64,000 bases of DNA from the NCBI RefSeq assembly GCF_003074055.1, contig NZ_CP029043.1, positions 2,658,501 to 2,722,500 of the forward strand. Reading direction: 5' to 3'. The notes under the pieces are model-generated. The model did not search any database, was not told the origin of the DNA, and saw nothing but the letters and a program-made list of their open reading frames with translations. Position 1 is the stretch's first letter; each line of letters begins with the position of its first letter. The translations under genes were made by a program, and so were the position numbers. Of this stretch, positions 9,309 to 17,652 are shown one piece after another. Origin of the DNA: Streptomyces nigra. Its GTDB lineage: Bacteria > Actinomycetota > Actinomycetes > Streptomycetales > Streptomycetaceae.

Positions 9309-10166
9309 ATGGCGGAAATCATCCAGAGGGACGGCACGTGGATCTTCGACGGCGACGCCCTGCGGCTGATCCCCGGCCGCGACAAGAGCGTCGGTGTGCT
9401 CCGCGCGACGCTGGGCGAACTCGTGGTGCCGCTGGGGGCGTTGGCCGGGATCTCGTTCGAGCAGGGCAAGCGGTCCGGGCGGCTCAGGCTGCGGCTGCGC
9501 GACGGCGCCGACCCGCTGCTGCTGGCCACCGGGGGGCGGCTCACCGAGCCCCATGACCCGTACCAGCTCGTCGTGGAGCCCGACCGGTACGGCGTCGCGG
9601 AGTACCTGGTGGACGAGGTCCGCAACGCGCTGCTGCTGGACGAGGTCCCGGCCGACCCCGTCGACCGGTATCTGCTGCCGGGCCCCTCGGTGCCGCTGTC
9701 CTTCTCCGCCGGGGACGGCACGGCCGGCTTCGACGGCGAGCAGGTGCGGCTGGAGTGGAACTGGAAGACGGAGGAGGCCAAGGCCGCGGGCGGGCCGCGC
9801 AGCATCCATGTCTCGGACGTCCGCGCGGTGGAGTGGCAGCCGGCCGTCGGCCTGGAGAACGGCCACCTCCGTTTCGTCGTGCGCCATGGGTCCGCCACGA
9901 CCCCGCCCAAGTACGACCCGCACGCGGTGGAGCTGTGGGGGTTCAAGAAGGACCCGCTGATGGCGCTGGTCGCGGCGGCGGTGCAGGCCCGCATCCCCCA
10001 TCCGGCCGCCCCCGCACCCGAACAGGCGATCCCGCGGCAGCCGGAACCCGAGGACCACGACGTCCTGCTGCGGCGGCTGCGCGAACTGGGCGATCCGCAT
10101 CGCACGGGCGTCCTGACGGACGAGGAGTTCGCGGCGGCCAAGCAGGCCGTTCTGAAGCGGATGTAG
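9309..10166 (+). CDS. DUF4429 protein with a C-terminal SHOCT-like domain
   Basis: This is a 285-residue conserved actinobacterial protein of unknown function. Two copies of a beta-rich DUF4429 unit can be seen: the first begins near IQRDGTWIFDGDALRL (residues 5-20), the second near VPLSFSAGDGTAGFDGEQVRLEW (about 125-147). The end, DVLLRRLRELGDPHRTGVLTDEEFAAAKQAVLKRM, has the pattern of a SHOCT short C-terminal domain, in which L-x-x-L-G-x-L-T-D-E-E-F-x-x-x-K is typical. There is no signal peptide or membrane segment. It is divergent from the hexosaminidase gene; any shared regulation through the dre site is an inference. No clear ribosome site precedes the ATG. Confidence 0.8.
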   Translation: MAEIIQRDGTWIFDGDALRLIPGRDKSVGVLRATLGELVVPLGALAGISFEQGKRSGRLRLRLRDGADPLLLATGGRLTEPHDPYQLVVEPDRYGVAEYLVDEVRNALLLDEVPADPVDRYLLPGPSVPLSFSAGDGTAGFDGEQVRLEWNWKTEEAKAAGGPRSIHVSDVRAVEWQPAVGLENGHLRFVVRHGSATTPPKYDPHAVELWGFKKDPLMALVAAAVQARIPHPAAPAPEQAIPRQPEPEDHDVLLRRLRELGDPHRTGVLTDEEFAAAKQAVLKRM

Positions 10167-10192
10167 CAGAGAACCCCACCATCGGTGGCCGC

Positions 10193-10210
10193 CTGCCCGA
10201 TATCGGGCAG
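10193..10210. promoter_or_regulatory. perfect 18-bp palindrome upstream of the 85-residue protein gene
   Basis: CTGCCCGATATCGGGCAG is fully self-complementary with no loop and ends 41 bp before the GTG start of the next gene. Without a loop it looks more like an operator for a dimeric repressor than a terminator. A possible -35 (TTGCGA, 10216-10221) and a poor -10 (CAGGAT, 10239-10244) follow. A weaker repeat, CCACC-ATC-GGTGG, lies at 10177-10189. Confidence 0.5.
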
Positions 10211-10251
10211 AATTCTTGCGAAGGGATCTCGCATACCCCAGGATCTAGTCC

Positions 10252-10509
10252 GTGCACGACGACCTCGTTGATCATCTGACTCGCAGCACGCCCCTGAACC
10301 GGGGCGAGGCGCTGAGGGTGATCCAGGACGTGCTCGCCTACTTCGACGAGACGACCGAGCAGTTCGTCCGTCGCCGCCACCGCGAGCTCCAGGCCCAGGG
10401 CCTGGTGAACGCGACGATCTTCGAACGGATCGAGGCGGACCTGAAATACCGGGCGGTGGCACCGCCGGAGCTCTCGCTCCGGCAGCTGCGCCGGATCGTC
10501 TACGGCTAG
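10252..10509 (+). CDS. small conserved hypothetical protein (85 aa)
   Basis: I do not recognise a function. The 85-residue, charged, largely helical protein starts at GTG and ends 14 bp before glmS, so the two are probably co-transcribed. It contains YFDETTEQFVRRRHRELQAQGL and an R-Q-L-R-R-I-V-Y-G end; no cysteines, membrane segment or signal are present. Helical content and length would fit a small DNA-binding or adaptor protein, but nothing in the sequence proves this. From memory it is conserved beside glmS in other Streptomyces. Confidence 0.72.
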   Translation: MHDDLVDHLTRSTPLNRGEALRVIQDVLAYFDETTEQFVRRRHRELQAQGLVNATIFERIEADLKYRAVAPPELSLRQLRRIVYG

Positions 10510-10523
10510 GGGTACCTCTTCAT

Positions 10524-12341
10524 ATGTGCGGAATCGTCGGATACATCGGGAAGCGTGACGTCGCACCCCTGCTCCTGGAGGGCCTGCAGCGCCTGGAGTA
10601 CCGCGGGTACGACTCGGCGGGCATCGCCGTCACCTCCCCGAAGACCGCCGGCCTGAAGACCGTGAAGGCCAAGGGCCGGGTCCGCGACCTGGAGGCCAAG
10701 GTCCCGGCGCGCTTCAAGGGCACCACCGGTATCGCCCACACCCGCTGGGCCACCCACGGCGCCCCCTCCGACGTGAACGCCCACCCGCACCTGGACGCCG
10801 AGGGCAAGGTCGCCGTCGTCCACAACGGCATCATCGACAACGCCGGCGACCTGCGCCGCAAACTGGAGGCGGACGGCGTCGAGTTCCTCTCCGAGACCGA
10901 CACCGAGGTCCTCGTCCACCTCATCGCCCGCTCCGAGGCCGAGAAGCTCGAGGACAAGGTCCGCGAGACCGTCCGGCTCATCGAGGGCACCTACGGCATC
11001 GCCGTCCTGCACGCCGACTTCCCGGACCGCATCGTCGTGGCCCGCAACGGCTCCCCGGTCGTCCTCGGCATCGGCGAGAAGGAGATGTTCGTCGCCTCGG
11101 ACATCGCCGCGCTGGTCGCCCACACGCGCCAGATAGTCACCCTGGACGACGGCGAGATGGCCACCCTCAAGGCCGACGACTTCCGCACGTACACGACCGA
11201 GGGCACCCGCACCACGGCCGAGCCGACCACCGTCGAGTGGGAGGCAGCCTCCTACGACATGGGCGGCCACGACACGTACATGCACAAGGAGATCCACGAG
11301 CAGGCCGAGGCCGTGGACCGCGTGCTGCGCGGCCGGATCGACGACCGCTTCTCCACCGTGCACCTCGGCGGCCTCAACCTGGACGCCCGGGAGGCCCGGC
11401 AGATCCGCCGGGTGAAGATCCTCGGCTGCGGCACCTCGTACCACGCGGGCCAGATCGGCGCGCAGATGATCGAGGAGCTGGCCCGGATCCCCGCCGACGC
11501 CGAGCCGGCCTCCGAGTTCCGCTACCGCAACGCGGTCGTGGACCCCGACACCCTCTACATCGCCGTCTCCCAGTCCGGCGAGACCTACGACGTCCTCGCG
11601 GCCGTCCAGGAGCTCAAGCGCAAGGGCGCCCGGGTGCTGGGCGTCGTGAACGTGGTGGGCTCCGCGATCGCCCGCGAGGCCGACGGCGGCGTCTACGTCC
11701 ACGCCGGCCCCGAGGTCTGCGTGGTCTCCACGAAGTGCTTCACCAACACCACGGTGGCCTTCGCGCTGCTCGCCCTGCACCTCGGCCGCACCCGCGACCT
11801 GTCCGTGCGCGACGGCAAGCGGATCATCGAGGGCCTGCGCAAGCTGCCCGCCCAGATCGCCGAGATCATGGAGCAGGAGGCGGAGATCGAGGCGCTGGCG
11901 AAGCAGTTCGCCGACGCCCGCTCGATGCTCTTCATCGGCCGCGTCCGGGGCTACCCGGTCGCCCGTGAGGCCTCCCTGAAGCTCAAGGAGGTCTCGTACA
12001 TCCACGCCGAGGCCTACCCGGCCTCCGAGCTCAAGCACGGCCCGCTGGCCCTGATCGAGCCCGCGCTCCCCACGGTCGCGATCGTCCCCGACGACGACCT
12101 GCTGGAGAAGAACCGCGCCGCGATGGAGGAGATCAAGGCCCGCAGCGGCAAGATCCTCGCGGTCGCACACCAGCCGCAGGAGAAGGCGGACCAGACGATC
12201 GTGGTCCCGAAGAACGAGGACGAGCTCGACCCGATCCTCATGGGCATCCCGCTCCAGCTCCTCGCCTACCACACGGCGTTGGCGCTGGGCCGGGACATCG
12301 ACAAGCCGCGCAACCTGGCCAAGTCGGTCACCGTCGAGTAG
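10524..12341 (+). CDS. glmS: glutamine-fructose-6-phosphate aminotransferase (isomerising)
   Basis: GlmS makes glucosamine 6-phosphate from fructose 6-phosphate and glutamine, the entry to UDP-GlcNAc for peptidoglycan. The 605-residue protein has normal length and order: an N-terminal class II glutaminase with catalytic Cys2 (MCGIVGYIG) and HTRWATHG near residue 74, then two SIS sugar-isomerase domains (LGCGTSYHAGQIG near residue 300, SQSGETYDVLAA near residue 349, and SYIHAEAYPASELKHGP near residue 491). It ends SVTVE, the usual C-terminus. The ATG follows the 85-residue gene by 14 bp. Its closeness to a hexosaminidase links amino-sugar recovery and synthesis only by position. Confidence 0.96.
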   Translation: MCGIVGYIGKRDVAPLLLEGLQRLEYRGYDSAGIAVTSPKTAGLKTVKAKGRVRDLEAKVPARFKGTTGIAHTRWATHGAPSDVNAHPHLDAEGKVAVVHNGIIDNAGDLRRKLEADGVEFLSETDTEVLVHLIARSEAEKLEDKVRETVRLIEGTYGIAVLHADFPDRIVVARNGSPVVLGIGEKEMFVASDIAALVAHTRQIVTLDDGEMATLKADDFRTYTTEGTRTTAEPTTVEWEAASYDMGGHDTYMHKEIHEQAEAVDRVLRGRIDDRFSTVHLGGLNLDAREARQIRRVKILGCGTSYHAGQIGAQMIEELARIPADAEPASEFRYRNAVVDPDTLYIAVSQSGETYDVLAAVQELKRKGARVLGVVNVVGSAIAREADGGVYVHAGPEVCVVSTKCFTNTTVAFALLALHLGRTRDLSVRDGKRIIEGLRKLPAQIAEIMEQEAEIEALAKQFADARSMLFIGRVRGYPVAREASLKLKEVSYIHAEAYPASELKHGPLALIEPALPTVAIVPDDDLLEKNRAAMEEIKARSGKILAVAHQPQEKADQTIVVPKNEDELDPILMGIPLQLLAYHTALALGRDIDKPRNLAKSVTVE

Positions 12342-12349
12342 GCGGCGCG

Positions 12350-12390
12350 ACCCCCGCGGACCCCTCGTGACGCTTCGGCGCGCGGGGGGT
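12350..12390 (+). terminator. terminator hairpin after glmS
   Basis: ACCCCCGCG (12350-12358) pairs with CGCGGGGGGT (12381-12390) with one extra G, 9 nt after the glmS stop. It also lies downstream of the convergent universal-stress gene. Confidence 0.5.
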
Positions 12391-12450
12391 TCGTGCGTGT
12401 CGGACGGGGTGAACGCCCGGCGCGCGAGGGCGCGTCGGGGAGGGGCCGCG

Positions 12451-12978
12451 TCAGGGGATGACGACGACCGGGCGCTTGGCGCGCTTGGCGAGCCGCCCGG
12501 CGACGGAGCCGAAGAGCCGGCCGACGAGGCCGTGCGTGGAGCCGACCACGATCGCGTCCGCCTCGTACTCCACCCCGACCTCCTCGAGTTCGTGGCAGAT
12601 GTCGCCGCCGCGCTCGACCAGGATCCAGGGAACTTCGGCGAGGTAGTCGGCGCAGGCCAGTTCGAGGCCGAGCACCTCGGTGCGGTGGTCCGGGACGTCG
12701 ACGAAGACCGGCGGCTCACAGCCCGCCCACACCGTGGTGGGCAGCCGGTTGGCGACATGGACGATGATCAGGCCCGCCCCGGAGCGATGGGCCATGCCGA
12801 TGGCGTAGGCGAGGGCGCGCTCACTGGACGTGGAACCGTCGAAGCCCACCACGACACCGTGCTTGAAGGCGGGATCGCAGGAGTGGCGTGACTCTTCCGC
12901 CGCGAGGGGATCGGCCGCCGTGGGATCGGCGACGGGCCGCTTGCGGTCCGCTGGTTCGAAGAATTCGTGACCGGCCAT
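12451..12978 (-). CDS. universal stress protein (UspA family)
   Basis: A single-domain Usp protein of 175 residues. After a charged N-terminal extension of about 40 residues, the fold begins HGVVVGFDGSTSSERALAYAI (strand 1 with the D-G-S motif), then VIIVHVA-like strand LIIVHVANRLP, and ends VVGSTHGLVGRLFGSVAGRL followed by RPVVVIP, the phosphate-binding glycine-rich loop of ATP-binding Usp members. Such proteins act in the cytoplasm under stress or stationary phase. The ATG at 12978 was chosen because Usp homology starts soon after; a 346-bp gap precedes it. The N-terminal extension is longer than in minimal Usp proteins. Confidence 0.87.
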   Translation of the reverse strand: MAGHEFFEPADRKRPVADPTAADPLAAEESRHSCDPAFKHGVVVGFDGSTSSERALAYAIGMAHRSGAGLIIVHVANRLPTTVWAGCEPPVFVDVPDHRTEVLGLELACADYLAEVPWILVERGGDICHELEEVGVEYEADAIVVGSTHGLVGRLFGSVAGRLAKRAKRPVVVIP

Positions 12979-13324
12979 GGCTGTCTCGGCGTTGTGATCC
13001 TTTATGGATGGGCTCGCGAGCGGAGCTCGTCGGATGCGGCGGTCTGCGCGTGGCGGTGTCCGGGAATGGTCTTCCCAAGCCCATACCCCAAGGGTACGGC
13101 GGCACGCCTCCTTCGCCCAGATACCCGCGCGAGGTCCGTACGGGTTCCAGGGAGCATGCACGAGGGGGCGCCCGTAACGCAATGGTTGCTGCGGTGTACA
13201 GGCGGTTTGCACAGGATGCACGTTCCGCCGCCGAGAAGCCGGCCGTCCACCAGTGACCGACCGCCCCTCCCCGGCGTTGATCACCACGAGCCGTACCCCA
13301 GGGAGCCCAGGAGCACACGCACGC
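12979..13324. other. 346-bp gap between the divergent usp and small membrane protein genes
   Basis: The gap should hold the promoters of two divergent genes. I see no convincing -35/-10 pair, no strong palindrome and no additional gene. The AT-richest part is around 13000-13010, just upstream of the usp start. Confidence 0.4.
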
Positions 13325-13642
13325 ATGACCGGACCCCGCACCCCCTCCGAGGACAGCGTGACCGAGGTGGTCCGCTGGGCGGCCTTCAGCTGTGTCCTGG
13401 TCCCCGTCGTGCTCCTCTGGTACGGCACCTCGTTCGCCGGCGCCGCCGGCACCGCCCTCGGTCTCGCGGCCGTCACCGCCGCCTGCCGGCTGCTGCTGCG
13501 CCAGTCGGAGCGGGGCGCGGTCCGCGAGCGGGACATGGAGCGCACCGGCCCTTCGCCGCGCCGCCGCGGCCGTCACCATCGCACCGGGACCGGCGCGCAC
13601 CGGGGCGGACGGCACACCGGGCGGATTACACCGGGCGGCTGA
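13325..13642 (+). CDS. small membrane protein (105 aa)
   Basis: This is a hypothetical protein of 105 residues with two hydrophobic segments, VVRWAAFSCVLVPVVLLWYGTSF (about residues 15-37) and AAGTALGLAAVTAACRLLL (about 41-59), joined by a very short turn, so probably a hairpin membrane anchor. A basic, Arg/His/Gly-rich cytoplasmic tail follows (RRRGRHHRTGTGAHRGGRH). I chose the ATG at 13325, since the longer frame from 13253 adds only low-complexity residues; GGAG lies a little far upstream. It precedes adpA in the same direction with a 376-bp gap. No function is known to me. Confidence 0.68.
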   Translation: MTGPRTPSEDSVTEVVRWAAFSCVLVPVVLLWYGTSFAGAAGTALGLAAVTAACRLLLRQSERGAVRERDMERTGPSPRRRGRHHRTGTGAHRGGRHTGRITPGG

Positions 13643-14018
13643 CCGGTTTCCGCGCACGCGTACGTCGCTTTTCAGCCAACTTCCGCAGCGCGGGCATCCC
13701 TGGCCGTTCACACCCCCCAACCCCCGCCCCACCTGCACGGAAAGGGTCTGGAAGCCCCCGGGCACCGTATGGGGATCGGCCACTGCCACAAGGCGTACTT
13801 CCCTGCACGGCCCGTGAGTGCAACGCTTCGTGATCGAATGCTTCACGCCAAGTTGCCAAGTCGACAATGTGCCGAGTGCCGAACCGGCCACTGCGGCACC
13901 GCGCGACACAGTAGATTCGATCTTGACTGTTACGGCGGGGGACTCGTGCAGGACCGAGGGGAAACGTGCAGGAGCGACACAACCGAGGAGCCGCGACCAC
14001 CGAGGGGGGCTTAGCAGG
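13643..14018 (+). promoter_or_regulatory. adpA leader and promoter region (376 bp)
   Basis: A long non-coding leader precedes adpA. A possible -10 (TAGATT, 13912-13917) has only a poor -35 partner (CACTGC, 13889-13894), so the start point is uncertain. Known adpA genes have long regulated upstream regions (BldD, gamma-butyrolactone receptors, AdpA itself), but I cannot assign individual sites here. The ribosome site may be AGCAGG just before the ATG. Confidence 0.45.
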
Positions 14019-15248
14019 ATGAGCCACGACTCCACTGCCGCGCCGGAAGCCGCGGCCCGGAAACTCTCCGGGCGACGCCGCAAGGAGATCGTCGCGGTGC
14101 TGCTGTTCAGCGGCGGCCCCATCTTCGAGAGTTCCATACCGCTGTCGGTGTTCGGTATAGACCGCCAGGACGCCGGCGTGCCGCGCTACCGACTGCTGGT
14201 GTGCGGCGGCGAGGAAGGCCCACTGCGGACCACAGGGGGCCTGGAACTCACCGCGCCACACGGACTGGAGGCGATCTCACGGGCGGGCACGGTCGTCGTG
14301 CCGGCCTGGCGTTCGATCACCTCACCACCACCGGAGGAGGCGCTCGACGCGCTGCGCCGGGCCCACGAGGAGGGCGCCCGCATCGTCGGGCTGTGCACCG
14401 GCGCCTTCGTCCTCGCGGCGGCCGGCCTGCTGGACGGCCGTCCGGCGACGACCCACTGGATGTACGCGCCGACACTGGCCAAGCGCTATCCGTCGGTCCA
14501 CGTCGATCCGCGGGAGCTGTTCGTCGACGACGGCGACGTGCTGACGTCGGCCGGCACCGCGGCCGGAATCGATCTCTGTCTCCACATCGTGCGGACGGAC
14601 CACGGCAACGAGGCGGCCGGAGCGCTCGCCCGCCGTCTGGTGGTCCCGCCGCGCCGGACCGGCGGTCAGGAGCGCTACCTCGACCGGTCTTTACCGGAGG
14701 AGATCGGCGCCGACCCGCTCGCCGAGGTCGTCGCCTGGGCGCTGGAGCACCTGCACGAGCAGTTCGACGTCGAGACGCTGGCGGCCCGCGCGTACATGAG
14801 CCGCCGCACCTTCGACCGCCGCTTCCGCTCGCTGACCGGCAGCGCCCCGTTGCAGTGGCTGATCACCCAGCGGGTCCTCCAGGCGCAGCGCCTGCTGGAG
14901 ACGTCCGACTACTCGGTCGACGAGGTCGCCGGACGCTGCGGCTTCCGCTCGCCGGTGGCGCTGCGCGGGCACTTCCGCCGCCAGCTCGGCTCCTCGCCGG
15001 CCGCGTACCGGGCGGCGTACCGCGCCCGGCGCCCGCAGGGCGACCGGCCCACCGAGCCGGAGCCCGCGGTCGGCACCGGGCACACACCGCAGGGCCCGCC
15101 GCCCAGCCCGTACCCGGAGGGCGGACCGGTCCCGCTGCAGACCCGGCGCACCCCCGCTCCCGTGGGGTCGCCCTCACCCGCCGACCACGGGCGTGAGCTG
15201 TACGTCGGCGGCCGGGCGAGCCTGCCCGGGCAGCGCAGCGGAGCATGA
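14019..15248 (+). CDS. adpA: AraC-family global regulator AdpA (BldH)
   Basis: AdpA is the central transcription factor for aerial growth and secondary metabolism in Streptomyces. The 409-residue protein has an N-terminal DJ-1/PfpI-like dimerisation domain (VAVLLFSGGPIFESSIPLSVFGIDR near residue 25, IVGLCTGAFVLAAAGLLDGRPATTHW near residue 122) and a C-terminal AraC/XylS double HTH (LAARAYMSRRTFDRRFRSLTG, then VDEVAGRCGFRSPVALRGHFRR). A proline-rich tail ends the protein. Codon 225, in the linker between the domains, is TTA (14691-14693), the hallmark that makes AdpA depend on the bldA leucyl-tRNA. The start at 14019 is followed by MSHDSTAAPEAAARKLSGRR, as in known orthologues. Confidence 0.96.
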   Translation: MSHDSTAAPEAAARKLSGRRRKEIVAVLLFSGGPIFESSIPLSVFGIDRQDAGVPRYRLLVCGGEEGPLRTTGGLELTAPHGLEAISRAGTVVVPAWRSITSPPPEEALDALRRAHEEGARIVGLCTGAFVLAAAGLLDGRPATTHWMYAPTLAKRYPSVHVDPRELFVDDGDVLTSAGTAAGIDLCLHIVRTDHGNEAAGALARRLVVPPRRTGGQERYLDRSLPEEIGADPLAEVVAWALEHLHEQFDVETLAARAYMSRRTFDRRFRSLTGSAPLQWLITQRVLQAQRLLETSDYSVDEVAGRCGFRSPVALRGHFRRQLGSSPAAYRAAYRARRPQGDRPTEPEPAVGTGHTPQGPPPSPYPEGGPVPLQTRRTPAPVGSPSPADHGRELYVGGRASLPGQRSGA

Positions 15249-15258
15249 CCTCGTGACG

Positions 15259-15286
15259 CCGGGCGGGCGCACCGCCGCCCGCCCGG
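15259..15286 (+). terminator. terminator hairpin after adpA
   Basis: A 10-bp perfect GC stem (15259-15268 with 15277-15286) and 8-nt loop starts 10 nt after the adpA stop. Confidence 0.72.
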
Positions 15287-15365
15287 TGTCCCGGCGCCGC
15301 TTGCCGGATGCGCCTGCAGGGACGCCGGGCCTCCCAAAAGGGGGAGCCCGCTTTAGGGTGGTCGC

Positions 15366-15968
15366 ATGAACGATCGCATGGTGTGGATCGACTGCGAGAT
15401 GACCGGCCTCTCGCTGTCCGACGACGCGCTCATCGAGGTTGCCGCCCTCGTCACCGACTCCGAGCTGAACATTCTCGGCGAGGGGGTCGACATCGTCATC
15501 CGCCCGCCGGACGCGGCGCTGGAGACGATGCCGGAGGTGGTGCGTCAGATGCACACCGCGTCCGGTCTCCTCGACGAACTCCCCGGCGGCACGACGCTCG
15601 CCGACGCCGAGGAGCGGGTCCTCGCCTATGTCCGCGAGCATGTGAAGGAACCGGGCAAGGCCCCGCTGTGCGGCAACTCCGTCGGCACCGACCGGGGCTT
15701 CCTGCTGCGCGACATGCCGACGCTGGAGGACTACCTCCACTACCGGATCGTGGACGTCTCCTCGATCAAGGAGCTGGCCCGCCGCTGGTACCCGCGCGCC
15801 TACTTCAACAGTCCCGAGAAGAACGGCAACCACCGCGCCCTCGCCGACATCCGCGAGTCGATCGCAGAGCTGCGCTACTACCGCGAGGCCGTCTTCGTAC
15901 CGCAGCCGGGGCCCGACTCGGACACCGCGAAGGCGATCGCCGCCAAGCACGTCCTGCCTGATCAGTAG
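15366..15968 (+). CDS. orn: oligoribonuclease
   Basis: Orn degrades 2-5 nt RNA fragments, including pGpG from c-di-GMP turnover. The 200-residue protein is a DEDDh 3'-5' exonuclease of standard length: WIDCEMTGL (D9 and E11), then [11 protein letters not shown] with the second Asp near residue 112, and [12 protein letters not shown] with the H-x-x-x-x-D pair near residue 158. The ATG follows GGTCGC about 117 bp after adpA; the genes are separated by a terminator. Because the window also encodes a GGDEF-EAL protein, Orn here completes c-di-GMP breakdown, although that role is general and not specific to this locus. Confidence 0.96.
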   Translation: MNDRMVWIDCEMTGLSLSDDALIEVAALVTDSELNILGEGVDIVIRPPDAALETMPEVVRQMHTASGLLDELPGGTTLADAEERVLAYVREHVKEPGKAPLCGNSVGTDRGFLLRDMPTLEDYLHYRIVDVSSIKELARRWYPRAYFNSPEKNGNHRALADIRESIAELRYYREAVFVPQPGPDSDTAKAIAAKHVLPDQ

Positions 15969-16074
15969 GGGTGTGAGGGGGGTCCAGGGGGGCGCCGCGG
16001 AATGTGTGCGCGAGCACCCCTTCGGACCCTGTACACTTTTTCTCGGCCGGTCGGGGAAACCCAGAGCCGGTCAT

Positions 16075-16148
16075 GGTGGGTGTAGCTCAGCTGGTAGAGC
16101 ACCTGGTTGTGGTCCAGGATGCCGCGGGTTCGAGTCCCGTCACTCACC
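16075..16148 (+). tRNA. tRNA-His (GTG anticodon)
   Basis: The cloverleaf folds with a 7-bp acceptor (16076-16082 with 16141-16147, one G-U), D-arm AGCTCAGCTGGTAGAGC, anticodon GTG at 16109-16111 in a C-T-G-G-T-T-G-T-G-G-T-C-C-A-G arm, and T-loop GTTCGAGT. The extra 5' G at 16075 opposite C73 (16148) is the identity element of tRNA-His. CCA is not encoded. Confidence 0.96.
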
Positions 16149-16153
16149 CTCAC

Positions 16154-16192
16154 CGATCAGCCGGTGACCTCGTGGAGGTCACCGGCTGATCG
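16154..16192. terminator. terminator between tRNA-His and cebR
   Basis: An 18-bp perfect stem (16154-16171 with 16175-16192) with a 3-nt loop starts 5 nt after tRNA-His and ends 23 nt before the cebR stop on the other strand. It can serve both directions. Confidence 0.88.
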
Positions 16193-16215
16193 CTTTCCCG
16201 CTCCGTGTGGCGCGC

Positions 16216-17274
16216 TCATGACGAGGCGCGGGTCACCAGCTCCGTGGCCAGCACCACCTGCGTCCGCTCCGTCAGGCCCCGGGAGACCGCGGGCCGCCGG
16301 TCGGCGATCTCCGTGAGCAGGAGATCTATCATCTTGCGGCCCATCTCCTCGATGGGCTGACGGACGCTGGTGAGGGGCGGTTCCATATGACGGGCGATGG
16401 CGGAGTCGTCGTAGCCGACGAGCGCGACGTCGTCCGGGATGCGGCGGCCCGCCTCGCGCAGCACCTGCCGGGCGCCCGCGGCCGTCACGTCCGAGGCGGC
16501 GAAGACGGCGTCCAGGTCGGGGCAGCGCTCGAGCAGCGCCCGCATCGCCCGGACCCCGCCCTCCTCGGTGAAGTCGCCCGCCTCGATCAGCAGCTCGTCG
16601 GCCGGGCGGCCGGCGTCCCGCAGGGCGTCGCGGTAGCCGTCGACGCGGCGCTGGGCGCCGTAGACGTCGAGGCGCCCGGTGATGTGCGCGATCCGGCTCC
16701 GGCCGTGGGACACCAGGTGCTCGACGGCGGAGCGGGCGCCGCCGTAGTTGTCGGAGTCGACCGAGGTCAGGGTCTCCGCGGCGGAGCGCGGGCCGCTGAT
16801 CACCGCGGGGATCTCCAGCTGGGCCAGCATGTCGGGCAGCGGGTCGTCGGCGTGGACCGAGACCAGCAGGACGCCGTCCACGCGGTGCGCGGCCAGGTAC
16901 TGGGCGAGCCGGCGCCGCTCCTTGTCGCTGCCCGCGAAGATCAGCAGGAGCTGCATCTCGGTGTCGGACAGCTCGGCGCCGACACCCTTGAGCATGTCCG
17001 AGAAGTACGGCTCGGCGAAGAAGCGCGTCTCCGGCTCGGGCACGACGAGCGCGATCGCGTCCGTGCGGTTCGCCGCCAGGGCGCGGGCCGCCGTGTTGGG
17101 GACGTACCCCAGCTCCGCGACCGCCGCCTGCACCGCGGCGCGGGTGGCGTCGCTGACCCGCGGCGAGCCGTTGATCACGCGGGAGACGGTGCCACGGCCC
17201 ACGCCGGCCCGGGCCGCCACCTCTTCAAGGGTGGGCCGGCCGCCGCTGCGGCCCCGCGTTCCGTGGGTTGCCAT
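16216..17274 (-). CDS. cebR: LacI-family cellobiose-responsive repressor CebR
   Basis: CebR represses the cello-oligosaccharide transporter and beta-glucosidase until cellobiose or cellotriose binds. The 352-residue protein has an N-terminal LacI HTH (TLEEVAARAGVGRGTVSRVINGSPRVS, residues 15-41, with hinge helix NTAARALA) and a periplasmic-binding-like effector domain (VDGVLLVS near residue 131, DLDAVFAASDVTAAGA near residue 257, DVALVGYDDS near residue 282). The assignment rests on context: it is divergent from cebEFG, and the 14-bp CebR palindrome occurs both in the shared gap and at the bglC start. The ribosome site GGGAGGCGGAG precedes the ATG. Confidence 0.85.
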   Translation of the reverse strand: MATHGTRGRSGGRPTLEEVAARAGVGRGTVSRVINGSPRVSDATRAAVQAAVAELGYVPNTAARALAANRTDAIALVVPEPETRFFAEPYFSDMLKGVGAELSDTEMQLLLIFAGSDKERRRLAQYLAAHRVDGVLLVSVHADDPLPDMLAQLEIPAVISGPRSAAETLTSVDSDNYGGARSAVEHLVSHGRSRIAHITGRLDVYGAQRRVDGYRDALRDAGRPADELLIEAGDFTEEGGVRAMRALLERCPDLDAVFAASDVTAAGARQVLREAGRRIPDDVALVGYDDSAIARHMEPPLTSVRQPIEEMGRKMIDLLLTEIADRRPAVSRGLTERTQVVLATELVTRASS

Positions 17275-17652
17275 GGGCTCCGCCTCCCGTTGACCGTGTC
17301 GTCGGCCTGGAATTTAACAGCCCCGTCGGGGACGGAGCCGGGTGCGGGGGGCAGTGATCGACTTCCCCCCATCGGCCAAGTGCCGTCGAAATCGGCCGAT
17401 TTGACTCCCCGAGCCCCCGGGCGGTGGCGTTTGTTAACAGGCCGATAACTGAACGCAGAAGTGCGTGTCCGGTCCCTTGACACCCCCGCTCCGACCGACG
17501 ACCCTTCAACTCATCACCTGTGGGAGCGCTCCCACAGTACCTGACACATACATGTCCCGCACGTTCCCCGCCCGAGCCGCAGCTAGCAAGATGAACGGGC
17601 CCAACAGTGCAGTTGGCCGGGGGGTCGGCACGTCAGGCAACAGGAGGACGCA
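17275..17652. promoter_or_regulatory. divergent cebR-cebE promoter region (378 bp)
   Basis: The gap holds the CebR operator (17521-17534). A TTGACA hexamer lies at 17477-17482, a plausible -35 for cebE, but the -10 (around 17505-17511) is poor. The operator lies just downstream, where it would block transcription. AT-rich TTTAACAG and GTTAACAGG segments (17311-17318, 17432-17440) may belong to the cebR promoter on the other strand. No gene is visible. Confidence 0.6.
17521..17534. promoter_or_regulatory. CebR operator upstream of cebE
   Basis: TGGGAGCGCTCCCA is a perfect 14-bp dyad matching the CebR consensus, and it extends to a 20-bp palindrome at 17518-17537. It lies 119 bp before the cebE ATG. 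Confidence 0.92.
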
